From positions 97,427-161,426 of the forward strand of contig NZ_LT635834.1 in assembly GCF_900128475.1 (NCBI RefSeq): a stretch of DNA of 64,000 nucleotides, in the 5' to 3' direction. The stretch comes from Mediterranea massiliensis (GTDB lineage: Bacteria; Bacteroidota; Bacteroidia; Bacteroidales; Bacteroidaceae). The translations under genes were made by a program, and so were the position numbers. Under the pieces are notes generated by a model. That model saw nothing but the letters and a program-made list of their open reading frames with translations, had not been told where the DNA came from and searched no databases. Shown one piece after another: positions 9,022 to 17,709 of the stretch (positions are counted from its first letter, which is position 1; the number at the start of each line of letters is the position of its first letter).

Positions 9022-11703
9022 TTACAGTCCTTTCACAGTCTGCATCAGTTGTTCGCCCAAACCGATGGTATAGCCCTGCGATACAAACACTACGCGGTTG
9101 AACGTGTCGGCAATCACGAATACCGGCAACGTATCCTTGTGCTTCAGCTTCATGTTCTCTATAATCTGGGCGGCAATGCCGTGGCTGTCAATGCCATAGA
9201 CAATGGTGGTAGGCAGGCCGGGGAAGTCCTGTGGACGGAACTTGCCGTATTTCTCGGCATCGGGGAAGAGCAGTACGATCTTGCGTCCCCACTTCTCCAG
9301 TTCCTTGCTCAGTTTGGCCATATCCTTCAAGGCATGGTTGGTAGGCTCCTGTCCCACGCCCAGCACACCGACCACAAAGTAACCGCGCCCGCAAGCCGTC
9401 AGCAGGCTGATGGGGTCGGCGGCCACCGTACCCTCCGTAATGGGTGTGAAGAGCGATTCGGAGTTGAAGTTACCGATGACCTGCACCTGGTCCGAGCTTT
9501 CGCGCATCGTCAAGGTGGTTTCCAGTGTCTTACCGGCCTCCACATTCAGGCCGCTCATGTGTACCAGCACCCCGCCGCTGGCCAGACGCGTGCCGCTCAC
9601 CAGCACATAATAGCCGGCCGGCATCTGCAGGGGCGAGCGGAGCAGCGTGTTCCACGAAGCGCCGTTCTCGTCGTAGCTCTGCAGGCGGAGCACACCGTCT
9701 TCACAGCGCGACAGTGTGAAGTGGCTGTAGTATTTGGGATTGTCGTTGAACTTGGTCGGCTGGAAGGCTGCCACCAGACTGCCCACAGGCGCAACGCCTT
9801 GTGCCCGGCCCTCGCTGAAGTCCACGTCGAACGTCTTTCCGCCTTCGGCCAGATTCTGATAGCGCACGCGGCCCGTCACTTCGTCTATCCATGCCGGGAT
9901 GCCCAAGCTGCGGGCAACGGCCACAAAGAAAATGTCGCGCGAATACGTGTCGGCCATGCGGGCGTTCCACACACCTTCGGGCGACATGGGGATGCGCTGC
10001 GAGTTCAAGGTATCGTTCAGCACAATGTTCTCGCGGCACCAGTCTACCAGCTTCTGCGGCTGGGCCCGGTAGTCTTCGGCCGTCTGTTCGTCCAGGGTCT
10101 GCTGGAAGAAAGACTTGTAGGCGGTCAGCTCTTCGGTGGCGATACGCGGATTCAGCACTGCCGGCACGCTCCGTTCGCAAGATACCGAGGGCGTATTCAG
10201 CAGGTGGTCTTTCAGAATGGAGAAGCGCGCATCACGCAAGTCTTTGGCAGACACGGCTCCCAGCAATTCCACGGCCCGGCTGCCCTGCCCCTGTTCCAAT
10301 GCAAAGGTGACAAGCGCCTTGATGGCAGCATGATTGCCGCGCGAGGCAACCAGGAAGTCGGCCACACGCTGTTGCTCCGCCTCGTTCAGGCCCTTCTGGG
10401 AGGAAGCCCAGGCACGGGCCGTCTCGGGTGTCATCATCGTAGCCACATAGGCACGGCGGATGGAGTCTTCCACAGCCATGCGGCGGTCGTTCTCGGCCCG
10501 CTGTTCGGGCGTAACGGCCGGCAGGTTGGCCGACTCGACAGGCGGAACGATATCCAAATCCAACTCAAACGGATCACCGTCGCGACGGTCGAGCTTCACG
10601 GTCAGGGCCTCCTGCTTGCCGAACGACAGCTTCTGGAAGCCGAACCGCCCGTCTTTCGACGCCCACACCAGCATGTCACCCTTTCCGGCGGTCAGTGAGG
10701 CCTGTCCCGATGCATCGGTTTGCTTGCGGGCTACGGTATAGAACTCGGCATAGTTATAGAGCTTGAACTCCACCAGTGCCCCGCCGACGGGTTGTCCGGC
10801 CTCATCGGTCACGGTCACCGTGGCCTGCGCGGTGGGAGCATAGTTGTCAATGACGTTGATTTCGGTATAGTTGGGTGTGACGGACATCACCTCCTCCGGT
10901 CCCTCATAGCGGCCGAACACCTTGGTGTGCATCAGCATGCCGCGGCTGGCAGGTGCATTGAACCATCCCAGGTTGAGCACCGGTTCGGGCTCGCAGGCAC
11001 CGAGGAAGTACCACTTACCGTCGGCCCAGGCCTCCACCCAGGCATGGTTGTCGTCGGTATGGGCCCAGCGGGGCGTATAGACCTGACGGGCGGGAATGCC
11101 CACCGAGCGCAGGGCGGCCACCAGGAAGGTCGACTCCTCGCCGCAACGTCCGTAGGCCGTGCGGACCGTAGCCAGCGGCGCGCTGGTGCGGGCGTCACTG
11201 GGCTGATAGACAGCCTTCTCGTGACACCAGTGGTTCACCTCCAGAATGGCGTTGCGCATGGAGAGGTTCTGCACCCGTGGCTTCAGCTCCTCGTAGAACA
11301 CCACGCGGGCACTGTCCAGCGGTTCGTTGTTCACCCGCACGGGGAGGACGAAGTGGCGGAACAGTTCCTCGGACACCATCCGTCCCCAAGGCATCTCCTC
11401 GGCCGCACGGCGGGCAGCCTGTACGTTCATCAGGTGGAAGCTGCCGGGATAGTCGGTAATGTCGGCCAGCGGCATGTAGGCGTAGAGGAATTCAAGGGCT
11501 TCACGCTCGTAAAGCGTCAGGTCGGTGTCGAAAATAGCAAACAAATTGCCTTTGGACATGACGGCCTGCTTCTGCTGGAAGTCCTGCTCCACATGCGTAC
11601 GATAAGTTGAGTCACTGATGAAATGGGCATGTTTGCTGCTACACGAAGCAAGCATGGCTACCAGCCAGCCCAGACAGAGGAGTTGATAGGTGAAATGTTT
11701 CAT
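9022..11703 (-). CDS. Transglutaminase-like lipoprotein with C-terminal thioredoxin-like region
   Basis: A large surface or periplasmic lipoprotein (893 residues) of unknown role. The signal peptide ends at a lipobox (LASC, Cys21). Residues about 150-240 form a transglutaminase-like core: Cys187 in YGRCGEES, His220 in DNHAWVEAW and an acidic residue soon after. A carboxypeptidase-regulatory-like beta segment follows (TVTVTDEAGQPVGGALVEF). Residues about 590-660 (WNARMADTYSRDIFF, SLGIPAWIDEVTGRV) look like a second transglutaminase-like fold without an evident Cys. The end (GRGYFVVGVLGVGQEPTN to the C-terminus) resembles a thioredoxin-like domain without CxxC. Such cores may act as peptidases or peptide-binding modules rather than cross-linkers. 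No operon partner is evident. Confidence 0.8.
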   Translation of the reverse strand: MKHFTYQLLCLGWLVAMLASCSSKHAHFISDSTYRTHVEQDFQQKQAVMSKGNLFAIFDTDLTLYEREALEFLYAYMPLADITDYPGSFHLMNVQAARRAAEEMPWGRMVSEELFRHFVLPVRVNNEPLDSARVVFYEELKPRVQNLSMRNAILEVNHWCHEKAVYQPSDARTSAPLATVRTAYGRCGEESTFLVAALRSVGIPARQVYTPRWAHTDDNHAWVEAWADGKWYFLGACEPEPVLNLGWFNAPASRGMLMHTKVFGRYEGPEEVMSVTPNYTEINVIDNYAPTAQATVTVTDEAGQPVGGALVEFKLYNYAEFYTVARKQTDASGQASLTAGKGDMLVWASKDGRFGFQKLSFGKQEALTVKLDRRDGDPFELDLDIVPPVESANLPAVTPEQRAENDRRMAVEDSIRRAYVATMMTPETARAWASSQKGLNEAEQQRVADFLVASRGNHAAIKALVTFALEQGQGSRAVELLGAVSAKDLRDARFSILKDHLLNTPSVSCERSVPAVLNPRIATEELTAYKSFFQQTLDEQTAEDYRAQPQKLVDWCRENIVLNDTLNSQRIPMSPEGVWNARMADTYSRDIFFVAVARSLGIPAWIDEVTGRVRYQNLAEGGKTFDVDFSEGRAQGVAPVGSLVAAFQPTKFNDNPKYYSHFTLSRCEDGVLRLQSYDENGASWNTLLRSPLQMPAGYYVLVSGTRLASGGVLVHMSGLNVEAGKTLETTLTMRESSDQVQVIGNFNSESLFTPITEGTVAADPISLLTACGRGYFVVGVLGVGQEPTNHALKDMAKLSKELEKWGRKIVLLFPDAEKYGKFRPQDFPGLPTTIVYGIDSHGIAAQIIENMKLKHKDTLPVFVIADTFNRVVFVSQGYTIGLGEQLMQTVKGL

Positions 11704-11806
11704 ATTCTATTAGTTGTTGACGGCCAAATTTACAACAAGTTTTCCACTCCACCAAACCGGACGCCCACAGAATGTGCTTCTGCCACCATGCCACACCGTC
11801 CGCCCG

Positions 11807-12220
11807 TTACCGCAACCGGACGGTCATGGTCGTATCACTCTGCAAGCGGAAACGGCATTTGTCGTAGGACGGCGGCCCCATTACCGCCTCGGCATCGTTG
11901 CTGAAGGCGTATTTTTCTGTCGGAATGCCGAAAGCGGCCGTATCCAGCCGTCCGTTGCCGTTCGTGTCCTGAAAGAGCGCAAAGGTGTACTCGCCCGCCG
12001 GAAGTCCGCGGCAGGGAATGACGAGCGTGGTGTCGGTCACCGCCACGCGGAAACCCGTCAAGGGTTTCTTCAGGAAATCGGCCTCAGAGGCATAAAAGGC
12101 AACATAGAGGTGTCCCTCCGCTTTCGGAATGTCGCGCACGCGGAGGGTCAGCGTTTGCGCGTCGAGCGCGCCGGAAAGGCCCTGAAGGGCCAGCAAGGCA
12201 AGCAAAATCAAAGTTTTCAT
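11807..12220 (-). CDS. DUF2141 secreted protein
   Basis: A 137-residue exported beta-rich protein of the DUF2141 family, function unknown. A signal peptide (MKTLILLALLALQGLSGALDAQ) precedes the domain; the typical segments VRDIPKAEGHLYVAFY and GEYTFALFQDTNGNGRLDT are visible, the latter like a small calcium-binding loop. The ATG at 12220 is chosen because it begins the signal peptide. It lies 56 bases downstream of the receptor-like gene on the same strand; the two are probably co-transcribed and the pair may work together at the cell envelope, which is inference only. Confidence 0.82.
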   Translation of the reverse strand: MKTLILLALLALQGLSGALDAQTLTLRVRDIPKAEGHLYVAFYASEADFLKKPLTGFRVAVTDTTLVIPCRGLPAGEYTFALFQDTNGNGRLDTAAFGIPTEKYAFSNDAEAVMGPPSYDKCRFRLQSDTTMTVRLR

Positions 12221-12276
12221 ACTCGTTTGTTTTTTAAAATGAATCATCTCGTTTTAATATTTGAAAAAGTAATTGG

Positions 12277-14217
12277 CTAAAAGCTGGAAACGTCGTAGGC
12301 CGCATGCTTTCCCAGCGTCACGAAGATGCCTATGTAGAAGAAGCGGTCCATGGACGCCAGTACCGGCCGCCCGTCTACCCGCCCGAACTCATTGCGGCGG
12401 CCCAGCACGTTGGTGGCCGAGGCGTGGACAATGACCTTCTTCGAAGGCAGGAAGGTCAGGCCCACGTCGAGGCTGTTGTAGGGCTTCACCTCGTCGTTCA
12501 TCAGGCCGGGGCGTTCGGGGTTGTGCCACGGACGCCCGCTGCTGAAGCGGTCGGTCAGGCTCAGAACGGTGCGCAGGCGGGGCAATGACCACTTGACGAC
12601 GACCGATGCGTTGTGGCGCGTGGCATACTGGGGGATGGTCAGCTCGGAGTCGTGATCCGTCCGGCGTCGGGGCAGGTTGTAGGTATAGGACAAGCGGTAT
12701 TCCAGGTTTCTGAGCGACACACGGTCGGCCAGGAAGAGATCGATGCCCTTGCTGTAGCCGTAGCCGCCGGAGGTCAGCACCGGCACCGCGCCTTCACTGT
12801 CTTCCCACAGCGGCAGGCGGCTGTACTTCTTATAATAAGCCTCCACCTTGACCAGGCGGCCGTCGCGGCGATACTGCAGGCCCGCGTTATACTGCCAGCA
12901 CACTTCGGGCCTCAGCCCCTCCTGCCTCACCAGCAGGCTGTCTGCCGTCAGCTGGGTGTATCGGCCCGCCACAGCCGTCAGCACGACGTCGCCCTGAAAC
13001 CAGTTCAACGCCAGGCGCGGCGACACCTCCGTCGCTCCGCTCTGTCCGTGATGCTCGGCCCGCACGGAAGCCTCCACCTTCAGCTGCTCCAGCGGGAAGT
13101 AAGCGCCTGACAGGAAGGCGGCACCCAGCGAAGGCGACACCCGTTCCTCCGCTTCGCCGTCCGAAGCCGGAAAGCGGTAGCGCGTGGCATAGCTGCGGAA
13201 AAAGGCCTCCACCCCGCCGTCCAGGCGGAAGGCCGGAGACAGATGCCGTCCCAACTTGGCCTTCAGATGCAGTTCCTGCTGGTGTTGCAGCCAGGCGTCT
13301 CCCTTGGCCGCGGCATTGTCCACCGTCCGGCGGTTGTACGACCAGGCCGCCCCCGCAAACCATTCCCATCCGGCATCGGACGTATGGCGCATCGTGGCGT
13401 TCAGGTAAACATTGTGCTCGTTCAGGCCGAAAAGGCGACGGTCGTCACCCTCGTAGGTGGAGAAGTCCGTCCGGTCGTACTGGGCATAGACCTTGGCCAC
13501 GGTCGAGTCATCGGGCGTAAAGCGCAGCTGCGTGGCTCCCGACAGCAACTGATAGGGACGGTCGTATTCTTTCCGTCCGGGTTCAATCCGGTTGTGCAAC
13601 GCCATGTTCTGATAGTTCAGGTCTACCGAGGCCGAGCCCTTGTCGAACGTGCGCGTCCCTCCTCCGCCTGCCCCCACGATGGAGGCGTTCAGTCCCAGCT
13701 TGTTCACCGTGCTGTAGTCTTTCGTCTCCAGCGGCAGGACGGCCGAGAGTGCCCCGCCATACTCCAGTGGCGCACCGCCCGAAGCCAGGTTTATCCCGCT
13801 AAACAGAAAGGTGGAATAGCGGCTGCGGGCCGAAGCGCCGATGCCCACCGACGTGTAGGGCACCAGCACATGCATGCCGTCAATGTAGGTCTGCGTCTCG
13901 CGGTCGTCGCCTCCACGCACCAGCAGGCGGCCCGTCTCGCCCTGCACCTGCGTGCCGGGCAGGGTCTGGAGCGCCCGGTAGAGGTCACCGTTTGCCCCGC
14001 CCACCGTCACCAGCTCCACCGGATGCATATCGCTCCACCGGCTGTTGGCCGTCGGCGTGCGTCGGCTCTTCACCACCACTTCGTCCAGCCCCACACTGTC
14101 TGTCACCGCCAGGCCGCCCAAGGTCAGGCGGATGGTGTCAGTCGCCACGGTCTGCGCATCGGCAGCCGGGCCGCCCGTTCCATAGCACACCATCAGAATA
14201 AAGAATAACCGTTTCAT
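12277..14217 (-). CDS. TonB-dependent receptor-like outer-membrane protein
   Basis: Outer-membrane beta-barrel with an N-terminal plug (646 residues). After the signal peptide (MKRLFFILMVCYGTGGPAADA) comes a stretch DSVGLDEVVVKSRR that resembles a TonB box region, then a plug domain (LYRALQTLPGTQVQG, LLVRGGDDRETQTYIDGM) and alternating barrel strands ending in an aromatic residue (YDVSSF). It is shorter than SusC-type transporters, lacks their N-terminal carboxypeptidase-like extension and has no SusD neighbour, so a metal complex, cofactor or peptide is a more likely substrate than a glycan. The ATG at 14217 begins the signal peptide. DUF2141 follows; the LytTR regulator gene lies just upstream. 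Confidence 0.87.
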   Translation of the reverse strand: MKRLFFILMVCYGTGGPAADAQTVATDTIRLTLGGLAVTDSVGLDEVVVKSRRTPTANSRWSDMHPVELVTVGGANGDLYRALQTLPGTQVQGETGRLLVRGGDDRETQTYIDGMHVLVPYTSVGIGASARSRYSTFLFSGINLASGGAPLEYGGALSAVLPLETKDYSTVNKLGLNASIVGAGGGGTRTFDKGSASVDLNYQNMALHNRIEPGRKEYDRPYQLLSGATQLRFTPDDSTVAKVYAQYDRTDFSTYEGDDRRLFGLNEHNVYLNATMRHTSDAGWEWFAGAAWSYNRRTVDNAAAKGDAWLQHQQELHLKAKLGRHLSPAFRLDGGVEAFFRSYATRYRFPASDGEAEERVSPSLGAAFLSGAYFPLEQLKVEASVRAEHHGQSGATEVSPRLALNWFQGDVVLTAVAGRYTQLTADSLLVRQEGLRPEVCWQYNAGLQYRRDGRLVKVEAYYKKYSRLPLWEDSEGAVPVLTSGGYGYSKGIDLFLADRVSLRNLEYRLSYTYNLPRRRTDHDSELTIPQYATRHNASVVVKWSLPRLRTVLSLTDRFSSGRPWHNPERPGLMNDEVKPYNSLDVGLTFLPSKKVIVHASATNVLGRRNEFGRVDGRPVLASMDRFFYIGIFVTLGKHAAYDVSSF

Positions 14218-14270
14218 CCTTCCGTTTTTCTTTTCGTTTAGCGGAAGCGAAATTACACGGAGACAAACAG

Positions 14271-14304
14271 ACAAAAAAATATCCGGGACAGACTGCCCGG
14301 ATAT
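14271..14304 (-). terminator. Terminator of the LytTR regulator gene
   Basis: Read leftward, a 9-bp stem ATATCCGGG / CCCGGATAT followed by seven T. It separates the regulator gene from the receptor gene downstream, so the receptor should have its own promoter between here and 14217. Confidence 0.85.
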
Positions 14305-14359
14305 GTGACCAGCCGCATCCACGAGGGACGAACGGCAAACGACTGGGACGAACGGCAAG

Positions 14360-15265
14360 CTACCTGATGTCCGCCAACCCCCTTTTCACGCCGGCGGCAT
14401 AGCTCCGCGAAACGGGCACTTCCGCCCCGCATCCCTCCAGATGGAGCCGGTAGCCCTGCGCATTGCCCGTCACCTTCGCCACCCGATGCAGGTTGACGAG
14501 ATAGGCGCGGTGACACCTTATTATATAGGGATAATCCGAAAACGCCTCCTCTGCCTGCTTCATCGTGAGGCGCAGCAGCTTCACCTTCGGCTGGTCGCTA
14601 CCGGAGGCCAGGTAGTTCAGCCGCACGTAGTTGCCCTCCGACTCGGCATACAGCAACCGGACGGGGTCAAGCGCCAGGCTTTCCCTTGTTCCGCTCTCCA
14701 GCCGGACTTCCGCTCCGGCCTCCGCCGGGACGCACGCCGATGCCGCTTCCGCCCGCATCCTCTCTCCAAGGCGGACATTCATTTCCACCGCCTCCTGCAG
14801 ATTGCGGCGCAGTTGCAGGTTACGGTTCCACATCACGAAGAGCACGATGGGGAACGGCCCTATCACCACCATCCACATCAGGCAGATACCCAGCAGACGC
14901 ATGTCCAGCTCCAGGCCGAACACCGCAGCCGTATAGCACCAGTTACCCAGCGTGATCAGCACACACAGCAGCAGCGTGGCAATCATTTCCTTCCCCACCG
15001 TCCACCGCTCCTCCCGATACCACGCGGGAAACAGTGCCGGAAGCACATAAACCGACACCGCCAGCATGGCCGACGACACCACGGCATAGCCTGCCAGCAC
15101 CGGCAACTTGTTTTCCCCCATCTTCGAAATGCCGAAAGGCTGAAGGACGTAGAGGATGAAGAACACCAGCAACGAAGGCAGCACCACCGTCTTCCACCGT
15201 TGCCGCAACTCGGGATAAGGGCTGCGGAGCAACGTCACCAACCGTTTGAATGAAGTAACCATCAT
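14360..15265 (-). CDS. Membrane-anchored LytTR-family DNA-binding regulator
   Basis: Transcription regulator of 301 residues whose N-terminal half is membrane-embedded (about four hydrophobic segments, e.g. VVLPSLLVFFILYVLQPFG and LGICLMWMVVIGPFPIVLF) and whose C-terminal half is a LytTR DNA-binding domain (LLYAESEGNYVRL, YIIRCHRAYLVNLHRV, VPVSRSYAAGVKRGL). It lacks the receiver domain of two-component LytTR regulators, so the membrane part itself probably senses a signal. Tandem ATGs at 15265 and 15262 are equally possible starts. It lies just upstream of, and in line with, the receptor and DUF2141 genes but is separated by a terminator; control of those genes is plausible, not shown. Confidence 0.87.
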   Translation of the reverse strand: MMVTSFKRLVTLLRSPYPELRQRWKTVVLPSLLVFFILYVLQPFGISKMGENKLPVLAGYAVVSSAMLAVSVYVLPALFPAWYREERWTVGKEMIATLLLCVLITLGNWCYTAAVFGLELDMRLLGICLMWMVVIGPFPIVLFVMWNRNLQLRRNLQEAVEMNVRLGERMRAEAASACVPAEAGAEVRLESGTRESLALDPVRLLYAESEGNYVRLNYLASGSDQPKVKLLRLTMKQAEEAFSDYPYIIRCHRAYLVNLHRVAKVTGNAQGYRLHLEGCGAEVPVSRSYAAGVKRGLADIR

Positions 15266-15286
15266 ATCCGAATCTGAATACAGGGA

Positions 15287-15294
15287 CAAAGATA
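15287..15294 (-). promoter_or_regulatory. -7 box before LytTR gene
   Basis: Leftward TATCTTTG matches TAnnTTTG, 21 bases before the ATG at 15265, implying a very short leader. Confidence 0.6.
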
Positions 15295-15403
15295 TGCAAT
15301 ATTTCTGTAATCTCCATATAGCAAAACAGCCCATATCCAGCCACCCGAAAGAGAAATTAGCAAGATTTTTATGTTGTAGAACATATTTTCAGCAAACAAT
15401 TCG

Positions 15404-15411
15404 TATCTTTG
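15404..15411 (+). promoter_or_regulatory. -7 box before 42-residue ORF
   Basis: TATCTTTG followed by CAG, 78 bases before the ATG at 15490. The leader contains an 8-bp hairpin (15452-15472: GCTTTCCG / CGGAAAGC, loop AAACG). Confidence 0.65.
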
Positions 15412-15489
15412 CAGTGTTATTAATAGAGAATAGAAGAAAAGATGTAGAACCGCTTTCCGAAACGCGGAAAGCACAAAACCAAGACGATT

Positions 15490-15618
15490 ATGAAAAAGAA
15501 CGTAAATGAAATCATGATGTTGCAGTACCGTATCAAACGCTATCAGACGATGAGAAACGGTGCCATGTGCCAAGCCTTGAACGGCCAACTCCAGAAGCTG
15601 CTTGCCCGGCAAGCTTAA
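15490..15618 (+). CDS. Small basic protein, 42 residues, function unknown
   Basis: An unrecognised small ORF with a full expression context: a strong -7 box, a leader hairpin, an ATG preceded by an A-rich stretch, and a terminator soon after the stop at 15618. The product begins MKKNVNEIMMLQYRIKRYQ and is helical, rich in Gln, Arg, Lys and Met, with Leu/Met spacing (LNGQLQKLLARQA) suggesting an amphipathic helix. No signal peptide or membrane segment. It could be a small regulatory protein or a short ORF on a regulatory RNA; nothing around it points to a partner. Confidence 0.55.
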   Translation: MKKNVNEIMMLQYRIKRYQTMRNGAMCQALNGQLQKLLARQA

Positions 15619-15662
15619 TCCGATACAGACCCCAACAACCCTTTAAACAAATATGAAGAAGA

Positions 15663-15700
15663 CGACGGACGACCGGAAGGTCACCCGTCGTTTTTATTTT
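15663..15700 (+). terminator. Terminator after the 42-residue ORF
   Basis: Stem CGACGG / CCGTCG with an inner stem GACC-GGAA-GGTC and an AC/AC internal mismatch, followed by TTTTTATTTTT. Confidence 0.75.
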
Positions 15701-15719
15701 TCCCCCACAGCCTCCTCCG

Positions 15720-16094
15720 TCAGGCCGCCACGATATCCTTGCCGAAAGGCATCAGGGCCACGGCCGCCAACTTGAAATGCTGCAGGCCGAAAGGTATGCC
15801 GATAATCGTGATGCAAAGAAAGGCGCCGAAAAGCAGATGCGACAGACAAATCCAGATTCCGCCCAGCAGAATCCACAGCACATTCATCAACACATACAGG
15901 CAGCCGTCCGAACGGCTTCCGCTCCTCACCTCCTTGCCGAAAGGCCACAAGGCCAGTGAAGCCATCTTCAACGTCTGCATGCCGAACGGTATGCCCACAA
16001 TGGTTAGCATCAGCAGCAAGCTGGCCACCAGGTATTCCACTGCCGTCAGAATCCCTCCGAACAGCAGCCACAAGAGGTTCATCAAACAACCCAT
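15720..16094 (-). CDS. YccF-family inner-membrane protein
   Basis: A 124-residue membrane protein with two copies of the YccF (DUF307) repeat: each has NxLWxLLGG, a hydrophobic hairpin and the signature TIVGIPFGMQ / TIIGIPFGLQ followed by LWPFGK or LMPFGK. The internal duplication fits the family. Function unknown; family members are often single genes, as here, with an own -7 box upstream and no obvious operon partner. It converges with the 42-residue ORF. Confidence 0.9.
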   Translation of the reverse strand: MGCLMNLLWLLFGGILTAVEYLVASLLLMLTIVGIPFGMQTLKMASLALWPFGKEVRSGSRSDGCLYVLMNVLWILLGGIWICLSHLLFGAFLCITIIGIPFGLQHFKLAAVALMPFGKDIVAA

Positions 16095-16125
16095 AGCAAT
16101 TTATCGTTTAATTGTTGTCCGGGAG

Positions 16126-16133
16126 CAAAGATA
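16126..16133 (-). promoter_or_regulatory. -7 box before yccF-like gene
   Basis: Leftward TATCTTTG, 31 bases before the ATG at 16094, with a TTG about 18 bases further upstream that could serve as -33. Confidence 0.6.
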
Positions 16134-16175
16134 ACATAAACCGGAGAAAAACAACCCTCTGTCCCTGCCTTTTTC

Positions 16176-17270
16176 CTATTTCCAGTCGCTGAATTCAAAG
16201 CTGAGCTGTTCCCATACGCCATGCCGGTCCGCCTCCTCTTCGCGCGGATTGGACACCGACAGGCCGATGAGCCGTATGGGATGTTCTTCATAGTCCACTT
16301 CGCGGAGCAACCGCTTGGCCAGGGGCAGGATGACAGACAGTTCCTTCAGCTCCTGTCCCTGCTGCGTCAGGCTGCGGGTAATCTGCCGGAAGTCGTGGAA
16401 CTTGATTTTCAGCGTCAGCGTGTTGCCGTGGAAGTCCTTGCGCTTCAGGCGGTCCACCAGCTCCACCGCCACATGATACAGCTCGATGATGACCGAAGAC
16501 GTACGGCTGATGTCCCGCTCCAGCGTATGCTCGCACCCGATGGACTTGCGCACGCGCACCGCTTCGACCGGCCGCAGGTCAATGCCCCGGGCAAAGTCGT
16601 AGTACACCGCCCCCACCTTGCCGAACTCCCGCGTCAGCATCTCCAGCGAGCGTGCCCGGAGCTGCGCCCCGTTGTGTATGCCCAGCAGGTGCATCCGCTT
16701 GGCCGTGACAGGGCCCACGCCCCAGAAGCTCTCGACGGGCAGGCGGGCGATGAAGTCCAGTGCCTGGTCGGGATGGATGGTGCAGAGCCCGTCGGGCTTG
16801 CGGTAGTCCGACGCAATCTTGGCCAGGAACTTGTTGTAGGACACGCCGGCCGATGCCACCAGGTTCAGCTCCGCGCGTATCTTCCGTTTGATTTCGCGGG
16901 CGATGTCCACCGCCAGCGGGATGCCCGGCTTGTTGACGGTCACGTCGAGGAACGCCTCGTCGAGTGAAATCGGCTCGATGAGGTCCGTATATTCGTGGAA
17001 AATTTCATGTATCTGGCGGGACACCTCTTTATATACCTCCATCCGCCCGGGGATGAAGATGAGCGATGGACACAACCTTCGCGCCTTCTGCGACGACATG
17101 GCCGAACGCACCCCGTAGCGGCGTGCCTCGTAGCTGGCGGCAGCCACCACACCCCGCTCCTCCGCATGGCCCACGGCGATGGGCTTGCCGCGCAGTTCGG
17201 GGTTGTCGCGCTGCTCCACGGACGCATAGAAAGCATCCATGTCGATGTGAATGATTTTGCGCTCGGTCAT
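16176..17270 (-). CDS. dinB: DNA polymerase IV (Y family)
   Basis: Error-prone translesion DNA polymerase. The palm motif IHIDMDAFYASVEQRDNP (first catalytic Asp), the steric region VAAASYEARRYGV and the second acidic motif SLDEAFLDVT are present, followed by the helix-hairpin-helix thumb (FWGVGPVTAKRMHLLGI) and the little-finger domain. Length 364 is normal. The protein ends at LSFEFSDWK without an evident QLxLF clamp-binding peptide, although LSFEF may be a divergent version. Expressed from a promoter with clear -33 and -7 boxes that is nearly the same as that of coaX. No SOS-type operator was seen. Confidence 0.95.
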   Translation of the reverse strand: MTERKIIHIDMDAFYASVEQRDNPELRGKPIAVGHAEERGVVAAASYEARRYGVRSAMSSQKARRLCPSLIFIPGRMEVYKEVSRQIHEIFHEYTDLIEPISLDEAFLDVTVNKPGIPLAVDIAREIKRKIRAELNLVASAGVSYNKFLAKIASDYRKPDGLCTIHPDQALDFIARLPVESFWGVGPVTAKRMHLLGIHNGAQLRARSLEMLTREFGKVGAVYYDFARGIDLRPVEAVRVRKSIGCEHTLERDISRTSSVIIELYHVAVELVDRLKRKDFHGNTLTLKIKFHDFRQITRSLTQQGQELKELSVILPLAKRLLREVDYEEHPIRLIGLSVSNPREEEADRHGVWEQLSFEFSDWK

Positions 17271-17296
17271 TGTTCCGTTCTCCTCCTTCCGGAGGA

Positions 17297-17327
17297 CAAA
17301 GATAGTGCAAACCGAGTGAAGTACAAA
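17297..17327 (-). promoter_or_regulatory. dinB promoter, block shared with coaX
   Basis: Leftward -33 TTTG (17324-17327) and -7 TATCTTTG (17297-17304) are separated by 19 bases, the Bacteroidetes optimum. The whole 31-base block is identical to the coaX promoter (49681-49711) at 28 positions, including much of the spacer. Confidence 0.8.
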
Positions 17328-17445
17328 AGACGAAAAACACGTTTTCAGACTTATTCAATTCATTGACTATCGTTCTCCCATCGTTTCTCCATAAACAATT
17401 ATTTCCAACCCAAGTCCATAGTTGGCGCGCTGAAGTCCATAGTTA

Positions 17446-17700
17446 GCACGGAAAACATGCCTTGTCTGGAGGCAAAACATTGCTTGTTTGGGGGCAAAAG
17501 GTCGTATGTTTTGAAGGAAAAGATTGCCGGAAAAGCGGAAGCAGCCGGCATGCCCGGCCCAAAGCGCCGCTTTGCCCAGCCTAAACAAATGGTTTACCCA
17601 GCTTAAACGAATGGTTTGCCCAGCCTAAACGAATGGTTTGCCCAGCCTAAACGAATGGTTTGCTCGGCTTAAACGGACGCTCCATCCGGCTGAAAGAAAG
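17446..17700. repeat. Phased palindrome array, 22-bp step, twelve units
   Basis: Anchors (AAAA/AAAG/AAAC) fall at about 17452, 17474, 17496, 17518, 17540, 17561, 17583, 17605, 17627, 17649, 17671 and 17693, 22 bases apart (one step of 21). The right half is regular (AAACGAATGGTTTG plus GCCCAGCCT); the left half is diverged (AAAACATTGCTTG, AAAACATGCCTTG). One unit is the palindrome AAAGCGCCGCTTT. It fills most of the 439 bases between dinB and the MATE gene; I see no gene there. Confidence 0.88.
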
Positions 17701-17709
17701 AGAAGCCCG

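Noticed and set aside
17446..17700. CRISPR array
   Set aside because: Units of 22 bases are far too short, lack a conserved repeat with unique 30-base spacers, and no cas gene is present in the window.
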